This document shows, one piece after another, positions 47,920 through 56,392 of a stretch of DNA of 64,000 nt; positions within the stretch are counted from its first letter, which is position 1; every line of letters begins with the position of its first letter. Origin of the DNA: Candidatus Cloacimonadota bacterium (GTDB lineage Bacteria; Cloacimonadota; Cloacimonadia; JGIOTU-2); NCBI GenBank assembly GCA_030613025.1, contig JAUWMT010000003.1, positions 23,669 to 87,668 of the forward strand, given 5' to 3'. A program made the position numbers and the translations under genes. Below the pieces are notes generated by a model. That model did no database searches. It was not told where the DNA came from and saw nothing but the letters and a program-made list of their open reading frames with translations.

Positions 47920-48561
47920 ATGCCGGTTAAAGCCATTCTCTTTGATCTTGACGGTGTTATTGTCGATACTCTTCATTTTCATTTTCTTGCCTGGCAGGAA
48001 ATGTTTCGCAGATGGGGCGGTGAGGTGAAAGAACTCACCGTCCTCCTTCATGAAGGAAGAAGCTCGCGTGAAATCCTTCCACTCCTGATAGAAGAAGCAG
48101 GTATTGAAATTCCCGAAGATCATCGACACGATTTCATCGAGACAAAACGCGCATATTACCGCTCGATCGTACAAGTTCAATTTTATCCTGAAGCAAAAGA
48201 AACATTACGAAAACTTCATAAAGAGGGATACAAACTTGCATTGGTGACTGCATGCGCAAAGAAAAATATGCATCACGCACTTTCTGAAGATGAGTTGAAA
48301 CTTTTTGATGTGATCGTCACCGGTGATGATATTCCACGGGCAAAACCCAATCCTGACCCTTATGAAACTGCACAGAAAAAACTTGGACTTGAGAAAGATG
48401 AATGTCTTGTAATTGAAAATGCTCCGCTTGGAATTGAATCAGGAAAGAATGCGGGTATAAAGGTCGCAGCCATTGCAACAACACTCCCAAAAGAGTATCT
48501 CAAGGGAGCGGATTATTATCTTAATACTTTAAGAGATATTTTTAAGTATTTAGGCACTTAA
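47920..48561 (+). CDS. HAD-superfamily hydrolase, beta-phosphoglucomutase-like
   Basis: 213 residues. HAD motifs: KAILFDLDGVIVDT (nucleophile Asp and acid Asp), LALVTACAK (motif II Thr), the Lys of RAKPNPDPY and the acidic VIENAPLGIESGKNAG. The cap domain after motif I (HFHFLAWQEMFRRWGGE) is of the beta-PGM/phosphatase type. Possible jobs are beta-glucose-1-phosphate isomerisation or sugar-phosphate dephosphorylation, which would fit the glucan theme; the exact substrate cannot be read. It is 11 bases after the small membrane protein, with GGAG upstream. Confidence 0.88.
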   Translation: MPVKAILFDLDGVIVDTLHFHFLAWQEMFRRWGGEVKELTVLLHEGRSSREILPLLIEEAGIEIPEDHRHDFIETKRAYYRSIVQVQFYPEAKETLRKLHKEGYKLALVTACAKKNMHHALSEDELKLFDVIVTGDDIPRAKPNPDPYETAQKKLGLEKDECLVIENAPLGIESGKNAGIKVAAIATTLPKEYLKGADYYLNTLRDIFKYLGT

Positions 48562-48820
48562 AAAATGAAATTTACCAACAAGTTGTCGTGAAATTTTTCA
48601 ATTAAATGACAAATATCAAATTTCTAATTTCTAATAAAATTTCAAATATCAAATACCAAATATAAAAGGATTAGTAGTCGGAAATTTTGTTTTGGTATGA
48701 TTTGACATTTTGGCTTTGTCATTTTATTTGACATTATGAATTTGGATTTAGAAATTATTAGCTTTATTACTGATTAATATTTCCTGCTTGGTTCTGACTT
48801 GTCTAGGTTAGGGTAAACTT
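48562..48820. other. AT-rich convergent intergenic region
   Basis: Between converging genes. It holds a run of short AAATTTCTAA/AAATATCAAA-type near-repeats (about 48600-48665) followed by partly complementary TTTGACATTTTGG/ATTTGACATTATG (about 48700-48735). These are probably degenerate dispersed repeats; no gene is seen. Confidence 0.4.
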
Positions 48821-49522
48821 TTATAAAAACAATTCTCTTAGTTTTTCGGTATTTCCGATCAGTTCTTTTGATTTCCCCTCAAATGCGATTTTACCGAGTT
48901 TGATTGAATAGGTCCTATGAGATATTTTCAATATTTCATTAACTTTTTGCTCGACTATTAACAATGACGTATTAGACAATTTATTTACCTCGGTTATTTT
49001 TTCAAAAACATCATTCAGCAAATTCGGAGCTAATCCTAATGACGGCTCATCAAGCAGTAACAGTCTGGGTTCGGGAACGAGAGCTCTTGCGATAGCAAGC
49101 ATCTGCTGCTCCCCACCGCTCAATTTGCCGGCAAGTTGCTTCATTCGCTTTTTTAGAATAGGGAAAATCTCATAAGTTTGCTCAATTCTCTCATGTAATT
49201 TATTTTTATGAAGTAAATATCCTCCAAGTTCAAGATTATCTTTGACGGTGAGTTCGTCGAATACTCGATTTCCTTGAGGGGCAATCGTAAGACCATTTTT
49301 GATATTTTGTGCAACCGAATTACCTTTTATGGAACGACCATCAAACACAATATCACCAGCCCACAAATGCAGCACTCCGCATATTGCTTTCAGGATAGTA
49401 GATTTCCCTGCACCATTAGGCCCGATAATTGATACTATCTCGCCATCAGCAACTTTCAGCGAAACATCATAAAGCACCTGTTTCTTATCATAGCCGGTTT
49501 CAATATTTCTAATTTCTAACAT
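48821..49522 (-). CDS. livF: Branched-chain amino acid-type ABC transporter ATP-binding protein LivF
   Basis: Start taken at ATG 49522 (MLEIRNIETGYDKKQVLYDV); a GTG at 49531 adds three residues and overlaps livG. About 233 residues, the usual LivF size. Walker A GPNGAGKST, signature LSGGEQQMLAIARAL, Walker B LLLLDEPSLGLAPN. The C-terminus is short, as in LivF. It is the last gene of the operon. Confidence 0.94.
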   Translation of the reverse strand: MLEIRNIETGYDKKQVLYDVSLKVADGEIVSIIGPNGAGKSTILKAICGVLHLWAGDIVFDGRSIKGNSVAQNIKNGLTIAPQGNRVFDELTVKDNLELGGYLLHKNKLHERIEQTYEIFPILKKRMKQLAGKLSGGEQQMLAIARALVPEPRLLLLDEPSLGLAPNLLNDVFEKITEVNKLSNTSLLIVEQKVNEILKISHRTYSIKLGKIAFEGKSKELIGNTEKLRELFL

Positions 49523-49530
49523 ACAATTCA

Positions 49531-50286
49531 CTAATCCAAATAAGCTTCAATAACCTTGGGATCGTTCCGTACTTCTTCGGGTAAACCTTCGCTTATTTTC
49601 TGTCCTGCATCCATAAAGATAACTCTGCCGCATACTTCCGTAATTGCATCCATGTTATGCTCTATGATGATCACGGATTTGCCTTCTTCAGGAAGCATTT
49701 TGATTATCTTTATTATCTCATCGATCATTGCAGGATTTATTCCTGCGATCGGCTCATCGAGTAATAACAACTTAGGGTCAGAAGCCAAACAGCACACTAT
49801 GCTCAACAATTTCTGCTGCCCGTAAGACAGATCATTTGCCAGATCATATGACTTTTCATTTAAACCTGCAAAATCCAACAACTCAACAGCTTTTTTCCTA
49901 TTTTCCGTTTCTATTTCTTTCACTTTTTTGTTTCTTAGGAAAACATTTTCCAGATGCTCTCCAGGTTGTTTACTAAAGGATAGTAGCACATTTTCCAGAA
50001 CCGTCATCTGTCGTATTAACCTGAGATCCTGAAAGGTTCTTGAAATCCCAAGATTATTGATCTTATATGCCGGTTTTTTTGAAATATCCTTTTTATTAAA
50101 AACTATTGATCCTGAATCCTGATTAATAAAACCCGTAATAACATTAAAAAGCGTTGATTTTCCTGCTCCGTTTGGGCCAATCAAACCAACGATCTCTTGT
50201 TTCTTTACCGTACAGCTAAAATCATCGAGTGCAACGATCCCGTTAAAATGTTTATTACATTTTTGGATATTTAATAATGTTTCCAT
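49531..50286 (-). CDS. livG: Branched-chain amino acid-type ABC transporter ATP-binding protein LivG
   Basis: 251 residues: Walker A GPNGAGKSTLFNVITG, LivG-specific GISRTFQDLRL, signature LSYGQQKLLSIVCCLA, Walker B LLLLDEPIAGINP and IIIIEHNMDAI. It couples ATP hydrolysis to the LivHM pore. It is separated from livM by 422 bases of repeat DNA, which is unusual inside a liv operon, so an extra promoter may be needed. Confidence 0.95.
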   Translation of the reverse strand: METLLNIQKCNKHFNGIVALDDFSCTVKKQEIVGLIGPNGAGKSTLFNVITGFINQDSGSIVFNKKDISKKPAYKINNLGISRTFQDLRLIRQMTVLENVLLSFSKQPGEHLENVFLRNKKVKEIETENRKKAVELLDFAGLNEKSYDLANDLSYGQQKLLSIVCCLASDPKLLLLDEPIAGINPAMIDEIIKIIKMLPEEGKSVIIIEHNMDAITEVCGRVIFMDAGQKISEGLPEEVRNDPKVIEAYLD

Positions 50287-50441
50287 ATTTTAATTTTACA
50301 CCTTGCTTCTGGTTACAAAGCCCCAGCTTTGTAATCCATTCATCAAAGATTCCCAAGCAGGAGTTCCACGCGATGCCACATGGCTGTCGTGGGAAAGAGA
50401 ATAATAACCTTTTCCCGAAACAGAGTTTCTTATCCAGGTGT

Positions 50442-50547
50442 GTTCCCAAACAGGGGTTTGGGAACAAGCTGTATTAAGGATTTGGGAACAAGCTGTATCA
50501 GGAGTTTGGGAACAAGCCAGATCAGGAGTTTGGGAGCAAGAGAAAAC
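50442..50547. repeat. Palindrome followed by four 24-25-base tandem repeats
   Basis: A perfect 10-bp GTTCCCAAAC/GTTTGGGAAC palindrome (50442-50451 with 50456-50465) leads into four imperfect units at 50451-50475, 50476-50499, 50500-50523 and 50524-50547, each with TTTGGGA[AG]CAAG. The 24-base period keeps frames open on both strands, which explains the ORF-like stretches here. There are no spacers, so it is not a CRISPR array. Confidence 0.75.
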
Positions 50548-50585
50548 TTGCCTTGATATAAACATTAGTGTTATTTCGTGTTCAC

Positions 50586-50672
50586 CCTGTGAAATCCTGC
50601 AAGGCAGGAACAGTCCCGATACGATTCCAGTGAAATAGGAAAAAGAGATTTCACAGGACAAATATATCGGGA
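50586..50672. repeat. Two interleaved inverted repeats between livM and livG
   Basis: CCTGTGAAATC (50586-50596) is perfectly inverted at 50647-50657, and TCCCGATA (50614-50621) at 50665-50672. The pairs are crossed rather than nested, so a transcript could form either stem or a pseudoknot. With the tandem repeats upstream this fills the 422-base gap; no gene is supported. Confidence 0.55.
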
Positions 50673-50708
50673 TTATTTCATTGGGTAAATTCGTGGCTAA
50701 AATAAATC

Positions 50709-51593
50709 TCATTTTTCATTATTCCTGTTAAAACTATATTCCCCGATAAATCCCCTTGGACGCCATAACATAAACACAACCAGAAGTCCGCCATATAACA
50801 TTTGTCTGATATTCGCAGCCACGGAATTGGGTAATCCGATAAAGCGGAGTAATTCCGGCAGCATAACTAAAACGATCGCTCCCACAACAGACCCTTTCAA
50901 ATTTCCCGCGCCGCCGATGATCACAATTGAGATTATAAAAACAGATTCATTAACCGTGAAGCTGGTAGGATCGATATAGGTTATGTACGTAGCATATAAC
51001 ACTCCGGCAATGGATGCCAGAGCAGCACTGACCATAAATATTTTCACTTTGAAAGCTGCAACGTTTTTACCAAGTGATTGAGTAAATACTTCATCTTCGC
51101 GAATTGCTTTAAGAATACGACCATAAGGTGAAGAGACGATCCTATTTGCGATAAAGTACGTAAAGACTGCTAAAATTGTTGTGAGAATTAAGAAACTCCA
51201 GTGATTATCGAACTTCAATCCAAAAATTACCGGTTGTGGAATTCCGGGAAGCCCCATGGGACCGCCTGTAAAAGAAACAAGATTATTTAAAACACTGAAG
51301 GTGATGATCTGAAAAGCAAAAGTTGCGATAATAAAATAATCATCCTTTATTCGCAATGACGGAATTCCAACAATAGCTCCGAAAGCGCCTGCTGCGATGA
51401 TCGCAAGAAAAATATTCAAAATAAAAGGTGTGTGCACATTGAGAGCCAGCAAAGCAACTACATAGGCGCCTACTCCGAAGAAAGCTGCATGTGCCATGGA
51501 AAGAATTCCTGTGTAACCGGCTAATAGATTCAGAGAAACTGAGAGAATGATGTATATTCCGATCAAGATAAAAATATGAAGCAGGTAGATCAT
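50709..51593 (-). CDS. livM: Branched-chain amino acid-type ABC transporter permease LivM
   Basis: 294 residues, about eight membrane helices. The start (LHIFILIGIYIILSVSLNLLAGYTGILSMAHAAFFGVGAYV) and KAIREDEVFTQSLGKNVAAFKVKIF are LivM hallmarks, as is GGAGNLKGSVVGAIVLVMLPELLR. Its ATG overlaps the stop of the upstream nucleotidyltransferase gene (51590-51593, ATGA), so livM is translationally coupled to a gene foreign to the transporter. Confidence 0.94.
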   Translation of the reverse strand: MIYLLHIFILIGIYIILSVSLNLLAGYTGILSMAHAAFFGVGAYVVALLALNVHTPFILNIFLAIIAAGAFGAIVGIPSLRIKDDYFIIATFAFQIITFSVLNNLVSFTGGPMGLPGIPQPVIFGLKFDNHWSFLILTTILAVFTYFIANRIVSSPYGRILKAIREDEVFTQSLGKNVAAFKVKIFMVSAALASIAGVLYATYITYIDPTSFTVNESVFIISIVIIGGAGNLKGSVVGAIVLVMLPELLRFIGLPNSVAANIRQMLYGGLLVVFMLWRPRGFIGEYSFNRNNEK

Positions 51594-52381
51594 ACCCCAA
51601 ATCCTTTCCTGAAAGAATCAAATAGATTAATTATTTCTCTACCCTTAGCAGTATCATATTTAGATATTTTCTGAATAACAGTTGAGAATTCATCATTAAA
51701 ATGTTCAAGAAAAGATATAACAAATTCTTGTTCTTCTTTTTGTAGATATTGTTTCAGATCAGTCCCCAGTAAGAATGCTCCCCGATCTTCATAATTCACT
51801 TCCAAAGGAATAGTTGCATCAAACCTTCTTTCGCTCATTTCCAATGATTCATAATTCTGAAAGATAAAAATTATATCTTCAATATCTTTGGTTATATTTT
51901 GATTAATTCCTCGATCTAAAAAAGCTAAAATTTTGGTGAAAAGTAAAATATGTAATGGAACGACTGGAATATGTAAATCCGGCTGGATTTCTATTTTTAT
52001 TGAGTTTTTTAGAAGACGATCAAAACCAAAAACATTGAGAGTATATCCCGAACCGGGTAATGTTAGAAGACCATCCTTTACTTCACTATTTAAATAAGGA
52101 ACAATATCCAGAACAGTACCCTGAAATATAAATCTCAATTCAAAACGATCTTCTTTAAATCCTAAATCGAAAAGTTCTTGCTTTATTATCTCAAAATCTT
52201 TCCAGGAATTTGATTGGAGAGTAATATCAATATCTCGCGTTGGTCGATGTTCTGACATTACCGGAAAATCGATCAAGATGCGAGGAACTTGTGCTCCTAT
52301 TAATGCGTAATTTATTCCTTTTTCCCGAAAATATTTATCGAGTATTTTTAGAGTCGCTATTAATTCAGGTTCTAATTTCAT
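51590..52381 (-). CDS. Predicted nucleotidyltransferase (COG4849/AbiEii-like)
   Basis: 263 residues. The nucleotidyltransferase fold is shown by INYALIGAQVPRIL (Gly loop) and TRDIDITLQS (paired Asp), with a third acidic residue in FQGTVLDIVPY. A helical C-terminal part contains HILLFTKILAFLDRGINQNITKDIEDI, typical of this group. It overlaps the 52378 gene (ATGA) and livM (ATGA). Such enzymes paired with a winged-helix protein form type IV-like toxin-antitoxin systems (AbiE type). Toxic activity here is inferred. Confidence 0.8.
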   Translation of the reverse strand: MKLEPELIATLKILDKYFREKGINYALIGAQVPRILIDFPVMSEHRPTRDIDITLQSNSWKDFEIIKQELFDLGFKEDRFELRFIFQGTVLDIVPYLNSEVKDGLLTLPGSGYTLNVFGFDRLLKNSIKIEIQPDLHIPVVPLHILLFTKILAFLDRGINQNITKDIEDIIFIFQNYESLEMSERRFDATIPLEVNYEDRGAFLLGTDLKQYLQKEEQEFVISFLEHFNDEFSTVIQKISKYDTAKGREIINLFDSFRKGFGV

Positions 52382-53424
52382 TTAAACATCTCTTTTATAT
52401 ATTTATCAAAGATAATTTCTGCTGTTTCTATTGCTCGATCATTTCCTTGAAAAAGAAGTTCTGCATACATCATTATAGGCAAAACAAGGGGAGCAGAAAA
52501 AGACTTATCTTTAAATAACAGTTCATCCGAATATAATTCAAAAAGACGCATGTTATATTCTTTTGCCGGCGCTAATTTTAGTTGTTTGATCACATCCATC
52601 GTTTTTTCTTCCGGAATAAACACATCGATGCAACCTGCCCTAAAATATTGAGATAGAATTTCTGCTCCTGTTTCTCCCCCGTAAGCAAAATCAACAGTGC
52701 TATTTTTTAGGATTTGAGCTATTTTTTGAATATCCATTTTGGGAGATATTTTATACGTTCCTATCAAAAGATTCGGTCGTAATCGTTCTCCATAATTCTC
52801 TATCCACTTGTCAAATAGTCTTTTTTTGTCATATAATTCAGATTTGTTTTCAGCAGTTTTTATAATAAATCCGTTATTCCTTAATTCTTTCATAATAGTT
52901 CCGGTTCTACCCAATGAAATACCGGAAATTCGAGCTAAATCTCGAAGAGAATAATTTATTGCATCTTCATGTGTCAATAACAGAGTCAATAACTGAAGTC
53001 CTTTGGATTGGAATATCGCTGTTGATTGTTTTTCTTCTGGTACTTTTAACTTATTTCCCTGCACATCGATATAAAGATGATTCGGAATATGGATAAACGC
53101 ATTACCCTGAGAATCGATAAAATTTACATTATTTTTTTTCAGATCTCCAGCAATAGACGAATTTACATATTCGGCAAATAATATGAAGTTTTCATTTATA
53201 TTCTTTTGATATATATATAATTGTTCGGGAATGGGTCGTTTGATTATTCTCTTAATTTCATACACAAAAAGCAATTTTCCTTTATCGATATGAACTTCTA
53301 ATAAACCATCTATTCTATGACCTTTTGTATTTATTTCACTCTTCTTAATTTTGATCTCTTTGACAGGAGCTAATGCTTTCAATCTCTCGAGACAACGATT
53401 CAGGATATTTTTTTCATTTTTCAT
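52378..53424 (-). CDS. Winged-helix protein partner of the nucleotidyltransferase (COG4861/AbiEi-like)
   Basis: 348 residues. Residues about 1-130 are alpha/beta, nuclease-fold-like (LLEVHIDKGKLLFVYEIKR, FIDSQGNAFIHIPNHLYIDVQGN). A winged helix lies at about 140-205 (LTLLLTHEDAINYSLRDLARISGISLGRTGTIMKELRNNGFI). The C-terminal domain (YGGETGAEILSQYFRAGCIDVFI) resembles AbiEi-type antitoxins. It overlaps its partner by four bases. A TGTTCA/TGAACA dyad 28 bases ahead of the start may be its own operator. No ribosome site is evident. Confidence 0.8.
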   Translation of the reverse strand: MKNEKNILNRCLERLKALAPVKEIKIKKSEINTKGHRIDGLLEVHIDKGKLLFVYEIKRIIKRPIPEQLYIYQKNINENFILFAEYVNSSIAGDLKKNNVNFIDSQGNAFIHIPNHLYIDVQGNKLKVPEEKQSTAIFQSKGLQLLTLLLTHEDAINYSLRDLARISGISLGRTGTIMKELRNNGFIIKTAENKSELYDKKRLFDKWIENYGERLRPNLLIGTYKISPKMDIQKIAQILKNSTVDFAYGGETGAEILSQYFRAGCIDVFIPEEKTMDVIKQLKLAPAKEYNMRLFELYSDELLFKDKSFSAPLVLPIMMYAELLFQGNDRAIETAEIIFDKYIKEMFK

Positions 53425-53451
53425 TTTAACTACACGCTCAATATATTTTTA

Positions 53452-53470
53452 TGTTCAATCTGACTGAACA
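53452..53470. promoter_or_regulatory. Operator-like dyad upstream of the winged-helix gene
   Basis: TGTTCA (53452-53457) and TGAACA (53465-53470) with a 7-base spacer; TTGAAC recurs at about 53481. It lies in the 227-base gap between livH and the winged-helix gene, where an extra promoter would be needed. GATCGAT repeats at about 53565-53583 add another imperfect dyad. Autoregulation is a guess from layout. Confidence 0.4.
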
Positions 53471-53651
53471 TGCTTAATTATTGAACACTCAATTTAGAGT
53501 CAAGAAAAAATTCAATCTCACTTCAGCATCAAACTGAGTTGTTGAAAACGATCGATATGTTTGAATGATCGATCTGATCGATTATAGCTTTTTTTCGATC
53601 AATATAACTCGACTCGGGTTAGAAGGTTCTGAAGTGTTTGAATGGTGAACA

Positions 53652-54527
53652 TTACACCGTTTGTTTCCTTATTTTCCTGCCAAAGAAACCTTCCGGCTTG
53701 AACAATAGGAACAGCACAAGTATTACAAAGGCAATTGCATCCTTCCATTGCGAGCTGATATACCATACGCCGAAGTTCTGGGCAAAACCAAGAAGCAAAG
53801 CAGCACACACCATGCCTTTTATATTATTTCCACCCACGATCATTACCACCATGCCCATGAGCAGGGCTTTCATTCCCATGGTGGGTGTCATATCCACATC
53901 CAATGAAACAAGAATACCTGCAAGAGCTGCCAACCCGGAACCGATTGCAAAGGACCACAAGATCACACGATTTGTATTTATGCCCGTATATTCCGCCAGT
54001 TCCCTATCGCTTGCTACGGCTTGCATAGACCTGCCGAGTTGAGTTTTTTTATAAAATTGAATTATTAAAATTGTTACCACAATTGCTGTTATTATGATTA
54101 CAATTTGGATGGGAGTAATGCGAGCGCCGAATATATTAATACCCTCTTTTACCACACCGGAACGAATGGACTTTGTATCGTCCCCAAATAGCATTGAAAT
54201 AAGATTTTGCAAAAAAATGTAAATTCCCAGCGAAGCAAGAAGCATTACAATTGAAGATGTACCTTTTTTTCTTAATGGTTTATATATGAAATTTTCTATG
54301 GAACAGCCAAGAACTATTGCAAATATTATTGCTAATGGGATTGAGATGTAGATTGAGAAACCAAGCAATTTATATAATAGAAAGGCAAAATAAGCTCCGG
54401 ATGTGAAAATCACAGCGTGAGCGAAATGAAAGAATCGGGTTGTTGAATAGATTATTGAGAAACTTATTGCAATTAATAAATATGTACAGGAAGATGCTAT
54501 TGAAATATAAAATAATTGAGGAAGCAT
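53652..54527 (-). CDS. livH: Branched-chain amino acid-type ABC transporter permease LivH
   Basis: 291 residues, about eight helices. LivH features: ISIASSCTYLLIAISFSIIYSTTRFFHFAHA, the EAA-like GRSMQAVASDRELAEYTGINTNRVI, and a C-terminus GVWYISSQWKDAIAFVILVLFLLFKPEGFFGRK. It starts 13 bases after the stop of the small CSSSGY peptide gene, so peptide and permease are probably on one message. Confidence 0.94.
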   Translation of the reverse strand: MLPQLFYISIASSCTYLLIAISFSIIYSTTRFFHFAHAVIFTSGAYFAFLLYKLLGFSIYISIPLAIIFAIVLGCSIENFIYKPLRKKGTSSIVMLLASLGIYIFLQNLISMLFGDDTKSIRSGVVKEGINIFGARITPIQIVIIITAIVVTILIIQFYKKTQLGRSMQAVASDRELAEYTGINTNRVILWSFAIGSGLAALAGILVSLDVDMTPTMGMKALLMGMVVMIVGGNNIKGMVCAALLLGFAQNFGVWYISSQWKDAIAFVILVLFLLFKPEGFFGRKIRKQTV

Positions 54528-54540
54528 TTATTATTAGAAA

Positions 54541-54783
54541 TCAATAACCAGAAGAAGAACATAAGACCAATTTCTCATTGAATTGTGCATCAACAGTATC
54601 ACTTTTATTGATATTGAATGATCTAATTATTTCTTTATGTTCCTTTTTTTCAATACCAAGATTATTTAAAACGTTTATTGGATTTGAAAAAAAACTATTT
54701 CTATTATCCTCAGACTCTAATAAATATTTGAAAATGTCATCAGAGAAATCTTCATTTAATTCAGAAATTCTTTTATTATTCAT
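54541..54783 (-). CDS. Putative modified-peptide (RiPP) precursor ending in CSSSGY
   Basis: 80 residues. An acidic, helical N-terminal part (about 1-66) contains FFSNPINVLNNLGIEKKEH, like the NPxxxLxxLGI region of nitrile-hydratase/Nif11-type leader peptides. The C-terminal end (NEKLVLCSSSGY, with Cys75 and Ser76-78) would be the core. Its ATG overlaps the radical SAM gene stop by four bases (ATGA, 54780-54783). Small leader plus Cys/Ser-rich tail plus an overlapping radical SAM gene is the usual RiPP layout. No known precursor family is recognised, so the role is inference; the gene itself is well supported. Confidence 0.7.
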   Translation of the reverse strand: MNNKRISELNEDFSDDIFKYLLESEDNRNSFFSNPINVLNNLGIEKKEHKEIIRSFNINKSDTVDAQFNEKLVLCSSSGY

Positions 54784-56384
54784 CGTAAACTCCTTTGTAA
54801 AATACGGTTATATTCGAAACCATCCAAAATGCTTTTCCATTGATTGGTTTTAAGTTTTATTTTTACTGTTAATTTATCTAATGTGTTTTCATTTAACCTA
54901 TCATTTTTTATTAAATTAATAACAATAAAAAAGTGATTTTTCATATCGTCCATAACTAACATTTCAATGTTATGGAAAATCTTCTTAGTATTAAGAATGT
55001 CAAGATTCGTTTTTCTGAATCCGTTTTCTAAAGCAAATAGTCTAAATCTAATTTTTCTTTCAAGCAATTTTAATCTATATGCTAAAACCAAATATGGATT
55101 GAAGTTTTTTCTAACAACATCATACAAAATACCTACTCTTTCATCAGAATCAATATAATAATAATTTGGGAAAATACCCTTTACTCTATCTTCAGCTTTT
55201 AATTGATTTGCAAGTGGAGTTCTATCATATATTTGGAATTTATTCAATAAACCTTGAATTATATTAACCTCTAATGAGTGAAAGTAAGAAATATTATCCT
55301 CTATCTGTTTCAAGGTTGACCAAGGAGTAAAATTAATAAATGTTATTGCAACATCAATATGATATTTTTTTAATAAATTAATTTTAACTTTATTTTGATT
55401 AATATCGATTTTTTTATTGAATATATCTAATATCGTTTCTGAAGATGATTCTAATCCAATTAATACTTGCCTAACCCCTATTTCAGAAAATAACTTTGCC
55501 GTCAACTCATCTATATTATCTATTCTTTCTGAGACTGAAAACATTATGTTGTAATCCAATTTACTTAATTCACATTTAAATTTTTTTAGCCTATTTATAT
55601 TATCAGGTGGTGGACCAGAAAAAATATCATCAATAAATACAATCTCTTTGATTTCTTTGTTTTTTTCTTTTAATGATTTTATTTCTTGAATAATATTTTC
55701 AACACTTCGTGCTCTCCATAATTTACCTTTAGGTTTAGAATAAAATTCACGAATTGAACAAAATCCGCAATTCATGTAACACCCTCTGCTAGAGGCTATA
55801 GGTACAATTCCAATGGATTTCAAATCATTTAATACAAATTTTGTATAATCTCTAGAAGGAAAAGGTAATATATCTAAATTTTCAATTAATGACAAAGGAG
55901 AATTAACAACAACTTCACCTTCAGATAAAAAGGCTATATTAGGAGTTTTTCTAACTTGATTATTCTTTATGTTATTTGCTAATTCTAAAAGTGCACTCTC
56001 CCCCTCATATCTTACAATTGTGTCGAGTTCCGGACAAAGATTAAAAATTTCTTCATAATTAAAAGTAGGTGAATGACCTCCCATTGTAAGATGAGCTTTA
56101 ACATTCCGTTTTCTTAATAGTTTTATTGTATCAATAGTTGGTTCAATATATGTCATATCGGAAATTGTAAATCCAATTAAGTCTATTTGTTCATTATCTA
56201 ATATGCTAAATAGTTTTTCTTGAGCTTGTAATAAATTTAGATACTCCAATGCTGCATCAAATATTATTACTTTGTAATTATGTTCTCTAAGAAAAGATGC
56301 TAAATATCCTAAAGCAAGAGATTCGCTATTCTCCCTGAAATAACTTTTTAAATATCTCGGCATTTTGGCTAAAAGTATTTTCAT
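54780..56384 (-). CDS. Radical SAM enzyme with B12-binding-type N-terminal domain
   Basis: 534 residues. Residues about 1-145 have the cobalamin-binding fold (LALGYLASFLREHNYKVIIFDA; DLIGFTISDMTYIEPTIDTI; HLTMGGHSPTFNYEEIF), though the DxHxxG ligand is not evident. The radical SAM core follows with GCYMNCGFC (Cys202, Cys206, Cys209), EIVFIDDIFSGPP and VLIGLESSSETILDIFNKK. The C-terminal about 130 residues are unassigned. Many enzymes of this architecture methylate or rearrange unreactive carbons, also in peptide natural products. Overlap with the small peptide gene marks that peptide as the likely substrate. It begins 8 bases after the HD-protein gene. Confidence 0.88.
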   Translation of the reverse strand: MKILLAKMPRYLKSYFRENSESLALGYLASFLREHNYKVIIFDAALEYLNLLQAQEKLFSILDNEQIDLIGFTISDMTYIEPTIDTIKLLRKRNVKAHLTMGGHSPTFNYEEIFNLCPELDTIVRYEGESALLELANNIKNNQVRKTPNIAFLSEGEVVVNSPLSLIENLDILPFPSRDYTKFVLNDLKSIGIVPIASSRGCYMNCGFCSIREFYSKPKGKLWRARSVENIIQEIKSLKEKNKEIKEIVFIDDIFSGPPPDNINRLKKFKCELSKLDYNIMFSVSERIDNIDELTAKLFSEIGVRQVLIGLESSSETILDIFNKKIDINQNKVKINLLKKYHIDVAITFINFTPWSTLKQIEDNISYFHSLEVNIIQGLLNKFQIYDRTPLANQLKAEDRVKGIFPNYYYIDSDERVGILYDVVRKNFNPYLVLAYRLKLLERKIRFRLFALENGFRKTNLDILNTKKIFHNIEMLVMDDMKNHFFIVINLIKNDRLNENTLDKLTVKIKLKTNQWKSILDGFEYNRILQRSLR

Positions 56385-56392
56385 ATTATTTC

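Noticed and set aside
50451..50547. CRISPR-like array
   Set aside because: Units abut directly with no unique spacers and only four copies, and no cas genes are in the window.
50438..50712. Octapeptide-repeat proteins (VWEQAVSG-like on plus, ACSQTPDT-like on minus)
   Set aside because: Both are readings of the same 24-base tandem repeat, with no good ribosome site and no signal or domain; the DNA repeat explains them.
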